Assembly (NCBI GenBank): GCA_900314605.1
Contig: OMVX01000015.1
Span: 18,681 to 82,680 of the forward strand
Source of the DNA: an uncultured Methanobrevibacter sp.
GTDB taxonomy: Archaea > Methanobacteriota > Methanobacteria > Methanobacteriales > Methanobacteriaceae
Length of the DNA stretch: 64,000 bases
Reading direction: 5' to 3'
The notes beneath the pieces were generated by a model, which saw only the letters and a program-made list of their open reading frames with translations, ran no database searches and was not told the DNA's origin. A program made the position numbers and the translations under genes. Position 1 is the first letter of the stretch, and each line of letters starts with the position of its first letter. Shown one piece after another: positions 19,789-27,319 of this stretch.

Positions 19789-20442
19789 ATGAGTGATGAG
19801 AGAGTTTTTAAAATTAATAAAATTATGGAAATATTAAGAGAAAATTATACAATAAGGGTTTTACGTGAAAGAGACCCTTATGAGGTTTTAATTAGAACTA
19901 TTTTATCTCAAAGAACTCGAGATGAAAATACAGATCAGGCTACAGATAATTTGTTCAATGTTTATCCGGATATTTATGCTGTATGTGATGCTCCTATAGA
20001 AGATGTTCAAAAACTTATTAAACCTGCAGGTTTTTATAGAGTTAAAGCAAGCCGTATTAAGGAAGTTTCTAAATTATTAATAGATCAATATGGTGGTGTT
20101 GTTCCTGATAATATAGAAGAATTAGTTGAACTTCCAGGTGTTGGTAGAAAAACTGCAAATTGTGTTTTAGTTTTTGCATTTAACAAACCTGCAATTCCTG
20201 TTGATACTCATGTTCACAGAATTTCAAATAGATGGGGCCTTGTTAATACAAATAAACCGGAAGAAACTGAAATTGCTTTAATAGATTTTGTTCCTAAAGA
20301 CTTATGGATTGAATTAAATGATTTAATGGTCCAGTTTGGTCAGACTATATGTAGACCTATCTCTCCTCAGTGTGAAATATGTCCTCTTACAGATTATTGT
20401 GATTATGACCCTTTAACTGATGAAAAAAATAAGAAAAAATAA
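19789..20442 (+). CDS. nth: endonuclease III (DNA glycosylase/AP lyase)
   Basis: 217 residues. Removes oxidised pyrimidines and cuts at abasic sites. The helix-hairpin-helix [14 protein letters not shown] carries the catalytic lysine, VDTHVHR holds the catalytic aspartate, and the C-terminal iron-sulfur loop is C-X6-C-X2-C-X5-C ([17 protein letters not shown]). The ATG at 19789 is chosen because the GGGGGATTTT ribosome binding site leads to it; an upstream in-frame GTG at 19777 would overlap that site. It lies directly downstream of aroA. Confidence 0.96.
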   Translation: MSDERVFKINKIMEILRENYTIRVLRERDPYEVLIRTILSQRTRDENTDQATDNLFNVYPDIYAVCDAPIEDVQKLIKPAGFYRVKASRIKEVSKLLIDQYGGVVPDNIEELVELPGVGRKTANCVLVFAFNKPAIPVDTHVHRISNRWGLVNTNKPEETEIALIDFVPKDLWIELNDLMVQFGQTICRPISPQCEICPLTDYCDYDPLTDEKNKKK

Positions 20443-20514
20443 TATATTTTTTAAATTTAACTATTTTTTTAATTTAAAAATTTTTATCATAAAGTATTTA
20501 AGTGATAAACTATA

Positions 20515-20532
20515 ATATAACTATAGTTATAT
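20515..20532. promoter_or_regulatory. candidate operator 1 upstream of cysK
   Basis: A perfect 18-base palindrome, ATATAACTATAGTTATAT, of the form TATAAC-N4-GTTATA. Its right half runs into a TATA-like stretch (TTATATATT). The centre is 61 bases from that of the second palindrome. The regulatory meaning is inferred from the shared design and from related sites at other cysteine genes. Confidence 0.6.
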
Positions 20533-20576
20533 ATTTTTTTAGAATTTTTTTTAAAGAAATTTAATCTTTAAAAAAT

Positions 20577-20592
20577 TATAACAATTGTTATA
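20577..20592. promoter_or_regulatory. candidate operator 2 overlapping a TATA box upstream of cysK
   Basis: A perfect 16-base palindrome, TATAACAATTGTTATA, with the same outer six bases on each side as operator 1. The right half is part of GTTATATAAAATAA, a good archaeal TATA box, so a bound regulator would block TBP. This is inference from layout only. Confidence 0.62.
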
Positions 20593-20923
20593 TAAAATAA
20601 TATATAACTAAATTTTTAATAGTGAATTTTTGGATAAATAAATTGTAAGATATATCTATTGAAATGAATTATATATTGATAAAATTGAATCAAAATTTAT
20701 ATTTGATTTTTTCTTTATATAATTTGTTTCAAAGTAAAATATTAAATTCATATTTAATAAGTCTATTAATATTTAATTAATTTTAGTAAAAAAATTAATT
20801 ATAAAATAAACAATTACTAAATAAAATAATTTAATAGATTTTTTATAAATAATTTATTCATTTTAATAAAATTAAAGTAAAATAGAATAAAATAAAGTAT
20901 TTAAATAAATTTATGGTGATAAA

Positions 20924-21916
20924 ATGGTGAATATTCCTAAGATAACTAGGCCAATAGCAGAAAACATAACTGAAACAGTAGGTAATACCCCTCTTGTAAG
21001 ATTGAATAAATTAGCTGGTGATTTAGAGGCAGATGTACTTGTTAAATTAGAATCTTTTAATCCAATTAGTAGTGTAAAAGATAGGGTAGGTTTAGGATTA
21101 ATCGAAGATTTAGAAGAAAGAGGACTTTTAAATAAAGATTCAACAATTATTGAAGCTACAAGTGGAAATATGGGAATAGGTCTTGGTTTTGTAGCTGCAC
21201 AAAGAGGATATAAAGTAATCTTTACCATGCCTGATACAATGTCTATGGAAAGAAGAAAATTATTAGCTATTTTCGGTGCAAAAATAGTTTTAACTCCAGG
21301 TAGCGAAGGTATGGGCGGAGCAATTAAAAAAGCAAATGAATTATTAGAAGAAATACCAAATTCTATTAACCCGGGACAATTTGTAAACCAGGCTAATCCT
21401 AAATTCCATAAAAAAACCACAGCACAGGAAATTTTAAGAGATACTGAAGGTAAAGTAGATATTGTTGTAGCGGGTGTTGGTACTGGCGGAACTATAACTG
21501 GTATTTCAGAGGCAATTAAAGAGGTTAATCCTAATTTAAAAGCAGTTGCAGTAGAACCTGAAACTTCACCAGTTTTATCAAAAGGTACTCCAGGAGCTCA
21601 TAAAATTCAGGGTATTGGTGCAGGTTTTGTTCCAGAAACTTTCCATGGTGATGCAATTGATGAAATTTTCACTGTAAAAGATCAGGATGCAGCATCAACA
21701 TTACTTGCTCTTGCTAAACAGGAAGGTATTCTTGCAGGTATATCATCTGGTGCAGCAACATTTGTAGCATTAGAATTAGCTAAAAAAGAAGAAAACAAAG
21801 GTAAAACTATTGTTGCTATTTTACCTGATACGGGTGAGAGGTACTTATCTGTTGACTGGGTATTTCAAGAATTATATGATGAACATGGTCCTGAAATATT
21901 CCCAGTGGATAAATAA
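20924..21916 (+). CDS. cysK: cysteine synthase (O-acetylserine sulfhydrylase)
   Basis: PLP enzyme that makes cysteine from O-acetylserine and sulfide. 330 residues. The PLP lysine is Lys52 in ISSVKDRVG, the substrate loop is ATSGNMGIGLGF, the phosphate-binding loop is GVGTGGTITGIS, and ISSGAA and PDTGERYLS lie near the C-terminus, all as in CysK/CysM. SGNMG replaces the common SGNTG. GGTGATAAA precedes the ATG. It is followed on the same strand by cysE, which makes its substrate, and by a Cys-rich regulator. Many methanogens make cysteine on tRNA instead, so this is the bacterial-type route. Confidence 0.96.
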   Translation: MVNIPKITRPIAENITETVGNTPLVRLNKLAGDLEADVLVKLESFNPISSVKDRVGLGLIEDLEERGLLNKDSTIIEATSGNMGIGLGFVAAQRGYKVIFTMPDTMSMERRKLLAIFGAKIVLTPGSEGMGGAIKKANELLEEIPNSINPGQFVNQANPKFHKKTTAQEILRDTEGKVDIVVAGVGTGGTITGISEAIKEVNPNLKAVAVEPETSPVLSKGTPGAHKIQGIGAGFVPETFHGDAIDEIFTVKDQDAASTLLALAKQEGILAGISSGAATFVALELAKKEENKGKTIVAILPDTGERYLSVDWVFQELYDEHGPEIFPVDK

Positions 21917-22199
21917 ATTTAATTTTATTCTATCCTTTTATATTTTTTATTTTTTTATATTATTAAAATTTAAAAATTTTTCAAATAAAGTTTAAAACAC
22001 TATTATTTTTTAAAACTTATTAAAGATTAATATTTATAATCTATTTTTATTATAAAATTGTATTAATTAATTTGTATAATTTAATCAATTAATTTCAATA
22101 AAAAAATTAAGATATATTTATATATTTTAATTTTAAAAAATTATATTAGGTTTTATTATTGTTCTAATTTTATTAAATTTTTTCTAAATTGGTGATTTA

Positions 22200-22910
22200 A
22201 TGTTTAATCGGATGAGAGAAGATATTCAATCAACTAAAGCCAGTGATCCTGCTAGTCGTAGTAGTATTGAAATAATTTTCTGTTACCCTGGGATATGGGC
22301 TATTTGGTTTCATCTTTTAAATCATTGGTTATGGAATAAAAATCTGAAATTTCTAGCAAGATTCTTATCAACATTAAGTAGATTTTTAACAGGGATTGAA
22401 ATACATCCTGGTGCCCAGTTTGGAAGAAGAGTTTTTATAGATCATGGTATGGGTGTAGTTATTGGTGAGACTGCAATTGTTGGTGATGATGTATTATTAT
22501 ATCAGGGAGCAGTTTTAGGTGGAACTTCCCTTGAAAAGAAAAAAAGACATCCTACAGTTGAAAATGATGTAGTAGTTGGTGCTGGTGCTAAAGTACTTGG
22601 AAATGTAACTATTGGAGCACATTCAAAAATTGGTGCAGGTTCAATTGTTCTTAAAGATGTCCCACCACATTCAACATGTATAGGTGTACCTGGACGTGTT
22701 GTTAGATGTGAGAAAATGTCTTCTCCTTTAAATCTTGAACATAGTAAACTTCCAGATCCAGTTAAAGCATCTTTAAAACGTTTACTTAAACGTCAAGATG
22801 AACTTGAAGAGGAAATTCAAATACTTAAAAAATTCCATAATCTTGATAATCCTGATTTTGAGTATAATAACTGTAAAGAATTTGAAAATGATATGATTTT
22901 TGAAAAATAG
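22200..22910 (+). CDS. cysE: serine O-acetyltransferase
   Basis: Acetylates serine with acetyl-CoA to give O-acetylserine for CysK. 236 residues. An N-terminal helical part ([19 protein letters not shown]) leads into a left-handed parallel beta-helix of hexapeptide repeats, with the catalytic signature [20 protein letters not shown] and the CoA-binding [16 protein letters not shown]. The C-terminus has an extra Lys/Glu-rich coiled segment ([18 protein letters not shown]). GGTGATTTA precedes the ATG. It lies 283 bases after cysK on the same strand. I see no copy of the cysK palindrome in that gap. Confidence 0.96.
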   Translation: MFNRMREDIQSTKASDPASRSSIEIIFCYPGIWAIWFHLLNHWLWNKNLKFLARFLSTLSRFLTGIEIHPGAQFGRRVFIDHGMGVVIGETAIVGDDVLLYQGAVLGGTSLEKKKRHPTVENDVVVGAGAKVLGNVTIGAHSKIGAGSIVLKDVPPHSTCIGVPGRVVRCEKMSSPLNLEHSKLPDPVKASLKRLLKRQDELEEEIQILKKFHNLDNPDFEYNNCKEFENDMIFEK

Positions 22911-23265
22911 TATTTTTTATTTATTTTTGATGATTAAACTGAATTTTTAATAATTTTTTTTTAATAGTTTTCATGTTTTTATCTATACTTTCTGCTTTTT
23001 TACATATCTTTATTTTTTTATTCTTAAATGATTTGTTTAATATTGTATTTATCTTATTTTTCTAATATATTATAATAATTTACCTATAATCTTTTAATTT
23101 TTAAATTCTTTCAATTTTTAAGAGATTATTTATTTATAAGGACATATAAAAAAATATAACAATAGTTTTATATATTATTAAAATATATCTATATTAAAAG
23201 TTTACTTAATATTATTATTTTTATTCAAAATTAAGAAAAATTATTTGTTAATAAATGGTGATTTA
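22911..23265. other. intergenic region upstream of the Cys-rich regulator
   Basis: 355 AT-rich bases between cysE and the HTH regulator. The only structured element is the operator-like site near 23155, about 95 bases before the regulator start. T-rich tracts at 22940-23060 could end the cysE transcript. Confidence 0.5.
23155..23170. promoter_or_regulatory. candidate operator upstream of the Cys-rich regulator
   Basis: TATAACAATAGTTTTA matches TATAAC-N4-GTTATA with a single mismatch. As at cysK, the right half merges with a TATA-like sequence (TTTTATATATT). Its place before the regulator gene suggests autoregulation, which is inference. Confidence 0.55.
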
Positions 23266-23643
23266 ATGAAACCGCCTTGTGAAATGGTAGTTTGGTATGT
23301 TATTCCAGCAATACGATCTGAATTAGCTAAACAGCTTTTATCATTAGGAATGAAACAGAAAGATATTTCTGAATTAATGGATATTACACAACCAGCTGTA
23401 AGTCAATATATTACTGATAAAAGAGGTAGTGAATTAGTTCTTCCAGATATTATTAAAAAATTAGTAGAGGAGTTTGCATTAGATTTATATAATAAAGATG
23501 CGACTAAACTCGATATTATACCTCGTACATGTAATATATGCAAACAAATCAAGGCAGAGGATGTTATGTGTCAGTTACATCATGAAAAAGCTAATATGCC
23601 TTTAGAATGCCATGCATGTTTAGGTTCTCATGCAGATTATTAA
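23266..23643 (+). CDS. HTH regulator with Cys-rich C-terminal domain
   Basis: 125 residues. Residues 16-53 form an XRE/MarR-like helix-turn-helix (KQKDISELMDITQPAVSQYI). The C-terminal part holds five cysteines at 89, 92, 102, 115 and 118 (CNIC, C, CHAC) with several histidines, fit to bind zinc or an iron-sulfur cluster. The type resembles COG2522 predicted regulators. The start is ATG 23266 after GGTGATTTA; an upstream TTG in frame is ignored. Located just after cysK-cysE and before tRNA-Cys and cysS, it is a good candidate for the local cysteine or sulfur sensor. That role is inferred. Confidence 0.85.
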   Translation: MKPPCEMVVWYVIPAIRSELAKQLLSLGMKQKDISELMDITQPAVSQYITDKRGSELVLPDIIKKLVEEFALDLYNKDATKLDIIPRTCNICKQIKAEDVMCQLHHEKANMPLECHACLGSHADY

Positions 23644-24001
23644 TTTTTTTTAATTAAATATTTTGATTTTTTATTAATTCTTTTATTTAATATTAAATAT
23701 TTAATTTTCCAAATTGAGTATTTAATGGATTAAACTAAAAAGTGTTAGCTCATTTTATATATTATTAGAAAATTATTTCATTATAGTTGATTACTAAACT
23801 TTTGTTATATTTATTTATAAATGATTTAGAATAAAAATTAGGTAAACAACTATTTTAATATTTAAGGATTTTTTGAGCTTTTTTTTTAAATAATATTAAT
23901 ACTTTCAGTGGACACCTGAAAAGTAAAATAAAACGAATTTTAAAGAAAGAAAATATATTTCTAAATATTGTGAAAATTTTATTAAATCTTCTTTTAGATT
24001 T
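23644..24001. other. intergenic region between convergent genes
   Basis: 358 bases. Holds an inverted repeat ACTTTCAG...CTGAAAAGT around 23904-23930, with TGGACAC between the arms, which could form a hairpin between the convergent regulator and guaD. Also contains AGCTCATTTTATATA at 23748, found again at 25264. Nothing else is seen. Confidence 0.4.
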
Positions 24002-24454
24002 TTAATATATTGTTCCTCCATTTTTTTCATATTCTTCAAAGGCTTCTATTGTTTCATCACGACACATATTTTCTAAATCAAGTGTTGATTTTTCAGGATT
24101 TTCAAAAAAATCATAGATGAATTTATCCCTAAAACCTATTTTATCTGCATCTTCGTGAGTATTACCATAATAAACTTTCTTAATATTGGACCATATTATA
24201 AGTGATAAACACATTGGACATGGATAACATGAGGTATATAGTTCACATCCACTTAAATCATATGAATTAATATTTTTACATGCATCTCGAATAGCCATAA
24301 CTTCTGCATGTGCAGAGGGGTCATTGTTTATAATTACATGATTAGATCCTTTACCAATGATTTCACCATCTTTAACAACACATGCCCCAAAAGGCCCTCC
24401 ATTTTCATCATTATCCTCTGATAACTCTTTTGCTACTTTCATAAATTTATTCAT
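24002..24454 (-). CDS. guaD: guanine deaminase-like nucleoside/base deaminase
   Basis: 150 residues of the cytidine-deaminase fold. Zinc site: HAE in DPSAHAEVMAIRDAC and PCPMC in SCYPCPMCLSLI, with the catalytic glutamate in HAE. The flanking NGGPFGACVVKDGEIIGKG and KKVYYGNTHEDADKIGF match GuaD of Bacillus more closely than tRNA adenosine deaminases, so guanine to xanthine is the likely reaction. GAGGTTGTGAGATT precedes the ATG. It lies between the cysteine regulator and tRNA-Cys but on the opposite strand, so it is probably unrelated to cysteine metabolism. Confidence 0.88.
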   Translation of the reverse strand: MNKFMKVAKELSEDNDENGGPFGACVVKDGEIIGKGSNHVIINNDPSAHAEVMAIRDACKNINSYDLSGCELYTSCYPCPMCLSLIIWSNIKKVYYGNTHEDADKIGFRDKFIYDFFENPEKSTLDLENMCRDETIEAFEEYEKNGGTIY

Positions 24455-24916
24455 AATCTCACAACCTCATATTAAAAAATGATATTATACATTCTTAAAT
24501 ACTTTTTCATTATTTAATTTAGTTCATCTAGGTAAAATTATTGTAAACTGAATTAAATTAACTATAAAATTTTATAATTTAAATACATATAAAGATTTAT
24601 ATTTCTCATTCTGAGGTATTAAATATTAAATCTGAAATTTTTAATCAATTTCAATCTAATGCACCGTTAATAGTTATTATAATTTTAAATATATACCATG
24701 AATATTATGAAAATACTATATATTTTTATTAAAGATACTTAATAATTTATTAAAATCATTAAATATTGAATTTATTAAATTAAGTAAAAATTAAAGATTA
24801 TATATAGGAATTTTTATAAATCAAAAAATTATTAAGTTTATTCTATTGTAGCATTTTAAAAAACTTTATATATTAGAAAAAATACATATACTTATACACT
24901 GTTTTATATTATTTAT
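24455..24916. other. intergenic region between guaD and tRNA-Cys
   Basis: 462 AT-rich bases. Contains the tRNA promoter near 24865 and must contain the guaD promoter. No ORF with a ribosome binding site and no further RNA gene is visible. Confidence 0.5.
24865..24873 (+). promoter_or_regulatory. TATA box of tRNA-Cys
   Basis: TTTATATAT, a strong archaeal box A, 44 bases before the tRNA. With the usual spacing, initiation would fall near 24898, giving a short 5' leader to be removed by RNase P. Confidence 0.6.
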
Positions 24917-24988
24917 GGCAAGGTGACCGAGAGGCTTAGGTGCGTGGCTGCAGACCATGATACTGGGGTTCAAATCCCTATCTTGCCT
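24917..24988 (+). tRNA. tRNA-Cys (GCA)
   Basis: 72 bases that fold as a class I tRNA. Acceptor stem GGCAAGG pairs with TCTTGCC (last pair G-U). The D stem is ACCG/AGGT with a G-A closing mismatch. Anticodon stem CGTGG/CCATG closes the loop CTGCAGA, giving anticodon GCA (cysteine). The T arm is TGGGG-TTCAAAT-CCCTA. The discriminator is T and CCA is not encoded. The GC content stands out from the surrounding AT-rich DNA. The next gene downstream is cysS, the enzyme that charges this tRNA. Confidence 0.96.
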
Positions 24989-25161
24989 TTTTAATTATTT
25001 TTATCGATTTATTTTATTTTATTATATTTTACTTATAATTCGTTCTATTTTTTTTTAAAATCAGATTAAATTATTTTATAAATATTAATTTAATATATTT
25101 TTCATGAATATTAATAATGAAATCTTTAAAAATTTAATGGTAAATGTTTTTTTTATTTTCT

Positions 25162-25267
25162 AGCTTTGTAGAAAACTATTAAAGGTTTGCAAATTTTTTC
25201 TTAATAAAACAAATTTTCTAATATTTTTTATTTAATTTTTAAATATTCTGAGGGTTTCTACAAAGCT
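25162..25267. repeat. 106-bp segment with 13-bp terminal inverted repeats
   Basis: AGCTTTGTAGAAA at 25162-25174 is exactly inverted as TTTCTACAAAGCT at 25255-25267. The 80 bases between are AT-rich and non-coding. The size and form fit a small non-autonomous mobile element (MITE-like) or a long imperfect hairpin. I see no clear target-site duplication. Confidence 0.6.
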
Positions 25268-25470
25268 CATTTTATATAAATTTTTCTTTTAAATTTTAAA
25301 ATAGGATTTTTATTGGACTATTTAGAGAATGAGTATTAATCTTATTTATTTTCATCAAAATTAATTTATAAAATTACAAAATTTTATATGTTAGCATTTT
25401 AAAAATTATTATATTATATTTATTATATTATATTAGTAAAAAAAGTAATAAATTATAAATAATGAACTTT

Positions 25471-25494
25471 TTTAACAAAAGTTAACAAATGTTT
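25471..25494. promoter_or_regulatory. candidate operator upstream of cysS
   Basis: TTTAACAAAAGTTAAC contains a perfect TAAC-N4-GTTA core. The second half-site starts another overlapping copy, TAAC-AAAT-GTTT, with one mismatch. The site lies about 70-95 bases before the cysS start and has the same core as the cysK palindromes. A regulatory function is inferred. Confidence 0.45.
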
Positions 25495-25564
25495 TTATTC
25501 TATTAATTTTAACTATAATTAATTTTATATTAAATTTATTTACTATTATATAGTTGGAGATAAA

Positions 25565-27022
25565 ATGGAGAGTAATACTGACAGTAAAACTAATAATTTA
25601 AAAGTATATTCTACCCTTAGTCGCAGTAAAGAGAATTTTAAATCAATCAATAAAACTAAAATTAAATTCTTTGTTTGCGGGCCTACTGTTTATAATGATG
25701 CTCATATAGGTCATGGTAGGACTTATGTTTCCTTTGACATGATAAAAAGATATTTAGAATATATTGGCTATTCTGTAGTATACATGCAGAACATTACAGA
25801 TATAGATGATAAGATAATTAACCGAGCAAAAGAAATGGCAGGGGAAGATGAGAATTTAAGTCTTTTATGTTCTAATTTAGCAAAAAAATATGAACGTAGA
25901 TACAAAGAAGATATGGAATCCTTAAATATTAAAGGTGTAAATCTTTTTATGAGAGCAACAGATCATATTGATGAGATCATTTCACAAGTTCAAAGATTAA
26001 TTGATAAAGGATATGCATATGCAACTGAAAATGGAGTATATTTTGAAGTTAATAAATTTGAAGAATTTGCAAAGTTATCAAATAGAAATATTGAAGAACT
26101 TGAAGGCCATAGACTTCAAACAGATTCAACTAAAAGAGATGAAAAAGACTTTGCATTATGGAAACTTAGAACTTCAAGTGAATATACTGGTGAACCGGTA
26201 TGGGATTCTCCATGGGGTAAAGGTAGGCCTGGATGGCATATTGAAGATACAGCTATTACTGAAGAATACTTTGGTGAGCAGTATGACATTCATGGAGGGG
26301 GTTTAGATTTAATTTTCCCTCATCACGATGCAGAAATTGCTCAAATGGAAGCTTTATCTGATAAAAAACCAATGGTAAATTACTGGTTCCATACAGGATT
26401 TTTAAATGTTAATGGGGAGAAAATGTCTAAATCTCTTGGAAATTTCATAACAATTAGAGAATTACTTAAAGAGGTTTCTGCTGAAACATTTAGATTTTTT
26501 GTACTTTCAACTCATTATAGAAGTCCTATTGATTTTTCAAAAGACAGTCTTCATCAGGCAGGTAAAAGTTTAAATAAAATCAAATCCTATATTGCAGAGC
26601 TTGATACTATATTAAATAATCATTTTAAAGATAATGATGAAATTGAAGAGAGGATGGATCTTTTAGAATCTTCAACTTATAATGTTTTAAATGAATCTAG
26701 TTCTTCATTTTTCAATGCAATGGATGATGATTTTAATACACCTAAAGCTATATCATCACTATTTGAATTAATTAATAATTCAAAAAATCAATTAAATGAA
26801 TTAAATCTAGATGATATTTTAGCTATTAAAAAGTTTTTCATTATAGTTAATGATATTTTAGGAATTTTCTTCCTTAAGGATGAAAATACCGGGGATCATG
26901 AAGAAGAATTATTAGATTTAATTGGGGATGTGAGAGCTAAACTCAGATTAGAAAAGCAGTACGAATTATCTGATGAAATTCGTTCCCGTTTAACTGATTT
27001 AGGTTATGAAATCAGTGATTAA
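25565..27022 (+). CDS. cysS: cysteinyl-tRNA synthetase
   Basis: 485 residues, class I. Charges tRNA-Cys with cysteine. The HIGH-type motif is in VYNDAHIGHGRTYVSFD, preceded by the zinc-ligand cysteine in FFVCGPTVYN. The ERR/HIEDTA and GGGLDLIFPHHDAEIAQ regions and KMSKSLGNFIT follow. The C-terminal helical domain is short. TTGGAGATAAA precedes the ATG. Methanogens that make cysteine on tRNA (SepRS/SepCysS) may lack CysS. Here CysS, CysK and CysE occur together, so free cysteine is available. Located 576 bases downstream of the tRNA it charges. Confidence 0.97.
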   Translation: MESNTDSKTNNLKVYSTLSRSKENFKSINKTKIKFFVCGPTVYNDAHIGHGRTYVSFDMIKRYLEYIGYSVVYMQNITDIDDKIINRAKEMAGEDENLSLLCSNLAKKYERRYKEDMESLNIKGVNLFMRATDHIDEIISQVQRLIDKGYAYATENGVYFEVNKFEEFAKLSNRNIEELEGHRLQTDSTKRDEKDFALWKLRTSSEYTGEPVWDSPWGKGRPGWHIEDTAITEEYFGEQYDIHGGGLDLIFPHHDAEIAQMEALSDKKPMVNYWFHTGFLNVNGEKMSKSLGNFITIRELLKEVSAETFRFFVLSTHYRSPIDFSKDSLHQAGKSLNKIKSYIAELDTILNNHFKDNDEIEERMDLLESSTYNVLNESSSSFFNAMDDDFNTPKAISSLFELINNSKNQLNELNLDDILAIKKFFIIVNDILGIFFLKDENTGDHEEELLDLIGDVRAKLRLEKQYELSDEIRSRLTDLGYEISD

Positions 27023-27319
27023 ATCTTATTTTTTATACTTTTTTTATATATTTTTTTTGAGCATGTGATTTTTCATATTTCAAATACTATAATTATTTAT
27101 ATTATATTAATTAAAAATTAGATAAAAAATAAAATTATAAAAAAAATTATATTTATTATTCCTTTAATATATTTTTTAAAGGTAAATAAGATATAATATA
27201 TAAATTTCATCGATAATTAAATAAATTTTATAAAAGACATGATTAAATTAATCAAAATCAGTATCATGTAATTATTAATAATTATTAAGTTATCAATAGA
27301 TTTATAGGAGACAAATTAT

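Larger units (their letters stand above)
20443..20923. other. intergenic region upstream of cysK with operator-like palindromes
   Basis: 481 bases between nth and cysK. It contains two perfect palindromes of one design (listed separately) in its first 150 bases and then about 300 AT-rich bases with no ORF or RNA fold that I can see. If transcription starts just after the second palindrome, cysK has a leader of about 300 bases. A nearer TATA-like AGTATTTAAATAAA lies at about 20897 and could give a near-leaderless mRNA instead. Confidence 0.5.
24989..25564. other. intergenic region between tRNA-Cys and cysS
   Basis: 576 bases. Contains the inverted-repeat-bounded segment 25162-25267 and the operator-like site near 25471, both listed separately. 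The T-rich stretch right after the tRNA (24985-25020) probably ends its transcript. Confidence 0.5.

Noticed and set aside
20911..21420. Minus-strand ORF of 169 codons opposite cysK
   Set aside because: It lies wholly within cysK in antisense, has no family features and no ribosome binding site. The same holds for other large antisense frames such as 27955-28557.
23904..23930. Hairpin ACTTTCAG...CTGAAAAGT as a riboswitch or RNA gene
   Set aside because: A short stem with one irregularity between convergent genes is better explained as a terminator or chance.
24917..24988. Class II tRNA (Leu or Ser) because of the long GC-rich stretch
   Set aside because: The fold gives a short variable loop and a clear CTGCAGA anticodon loop, hence tRNA-Cys.
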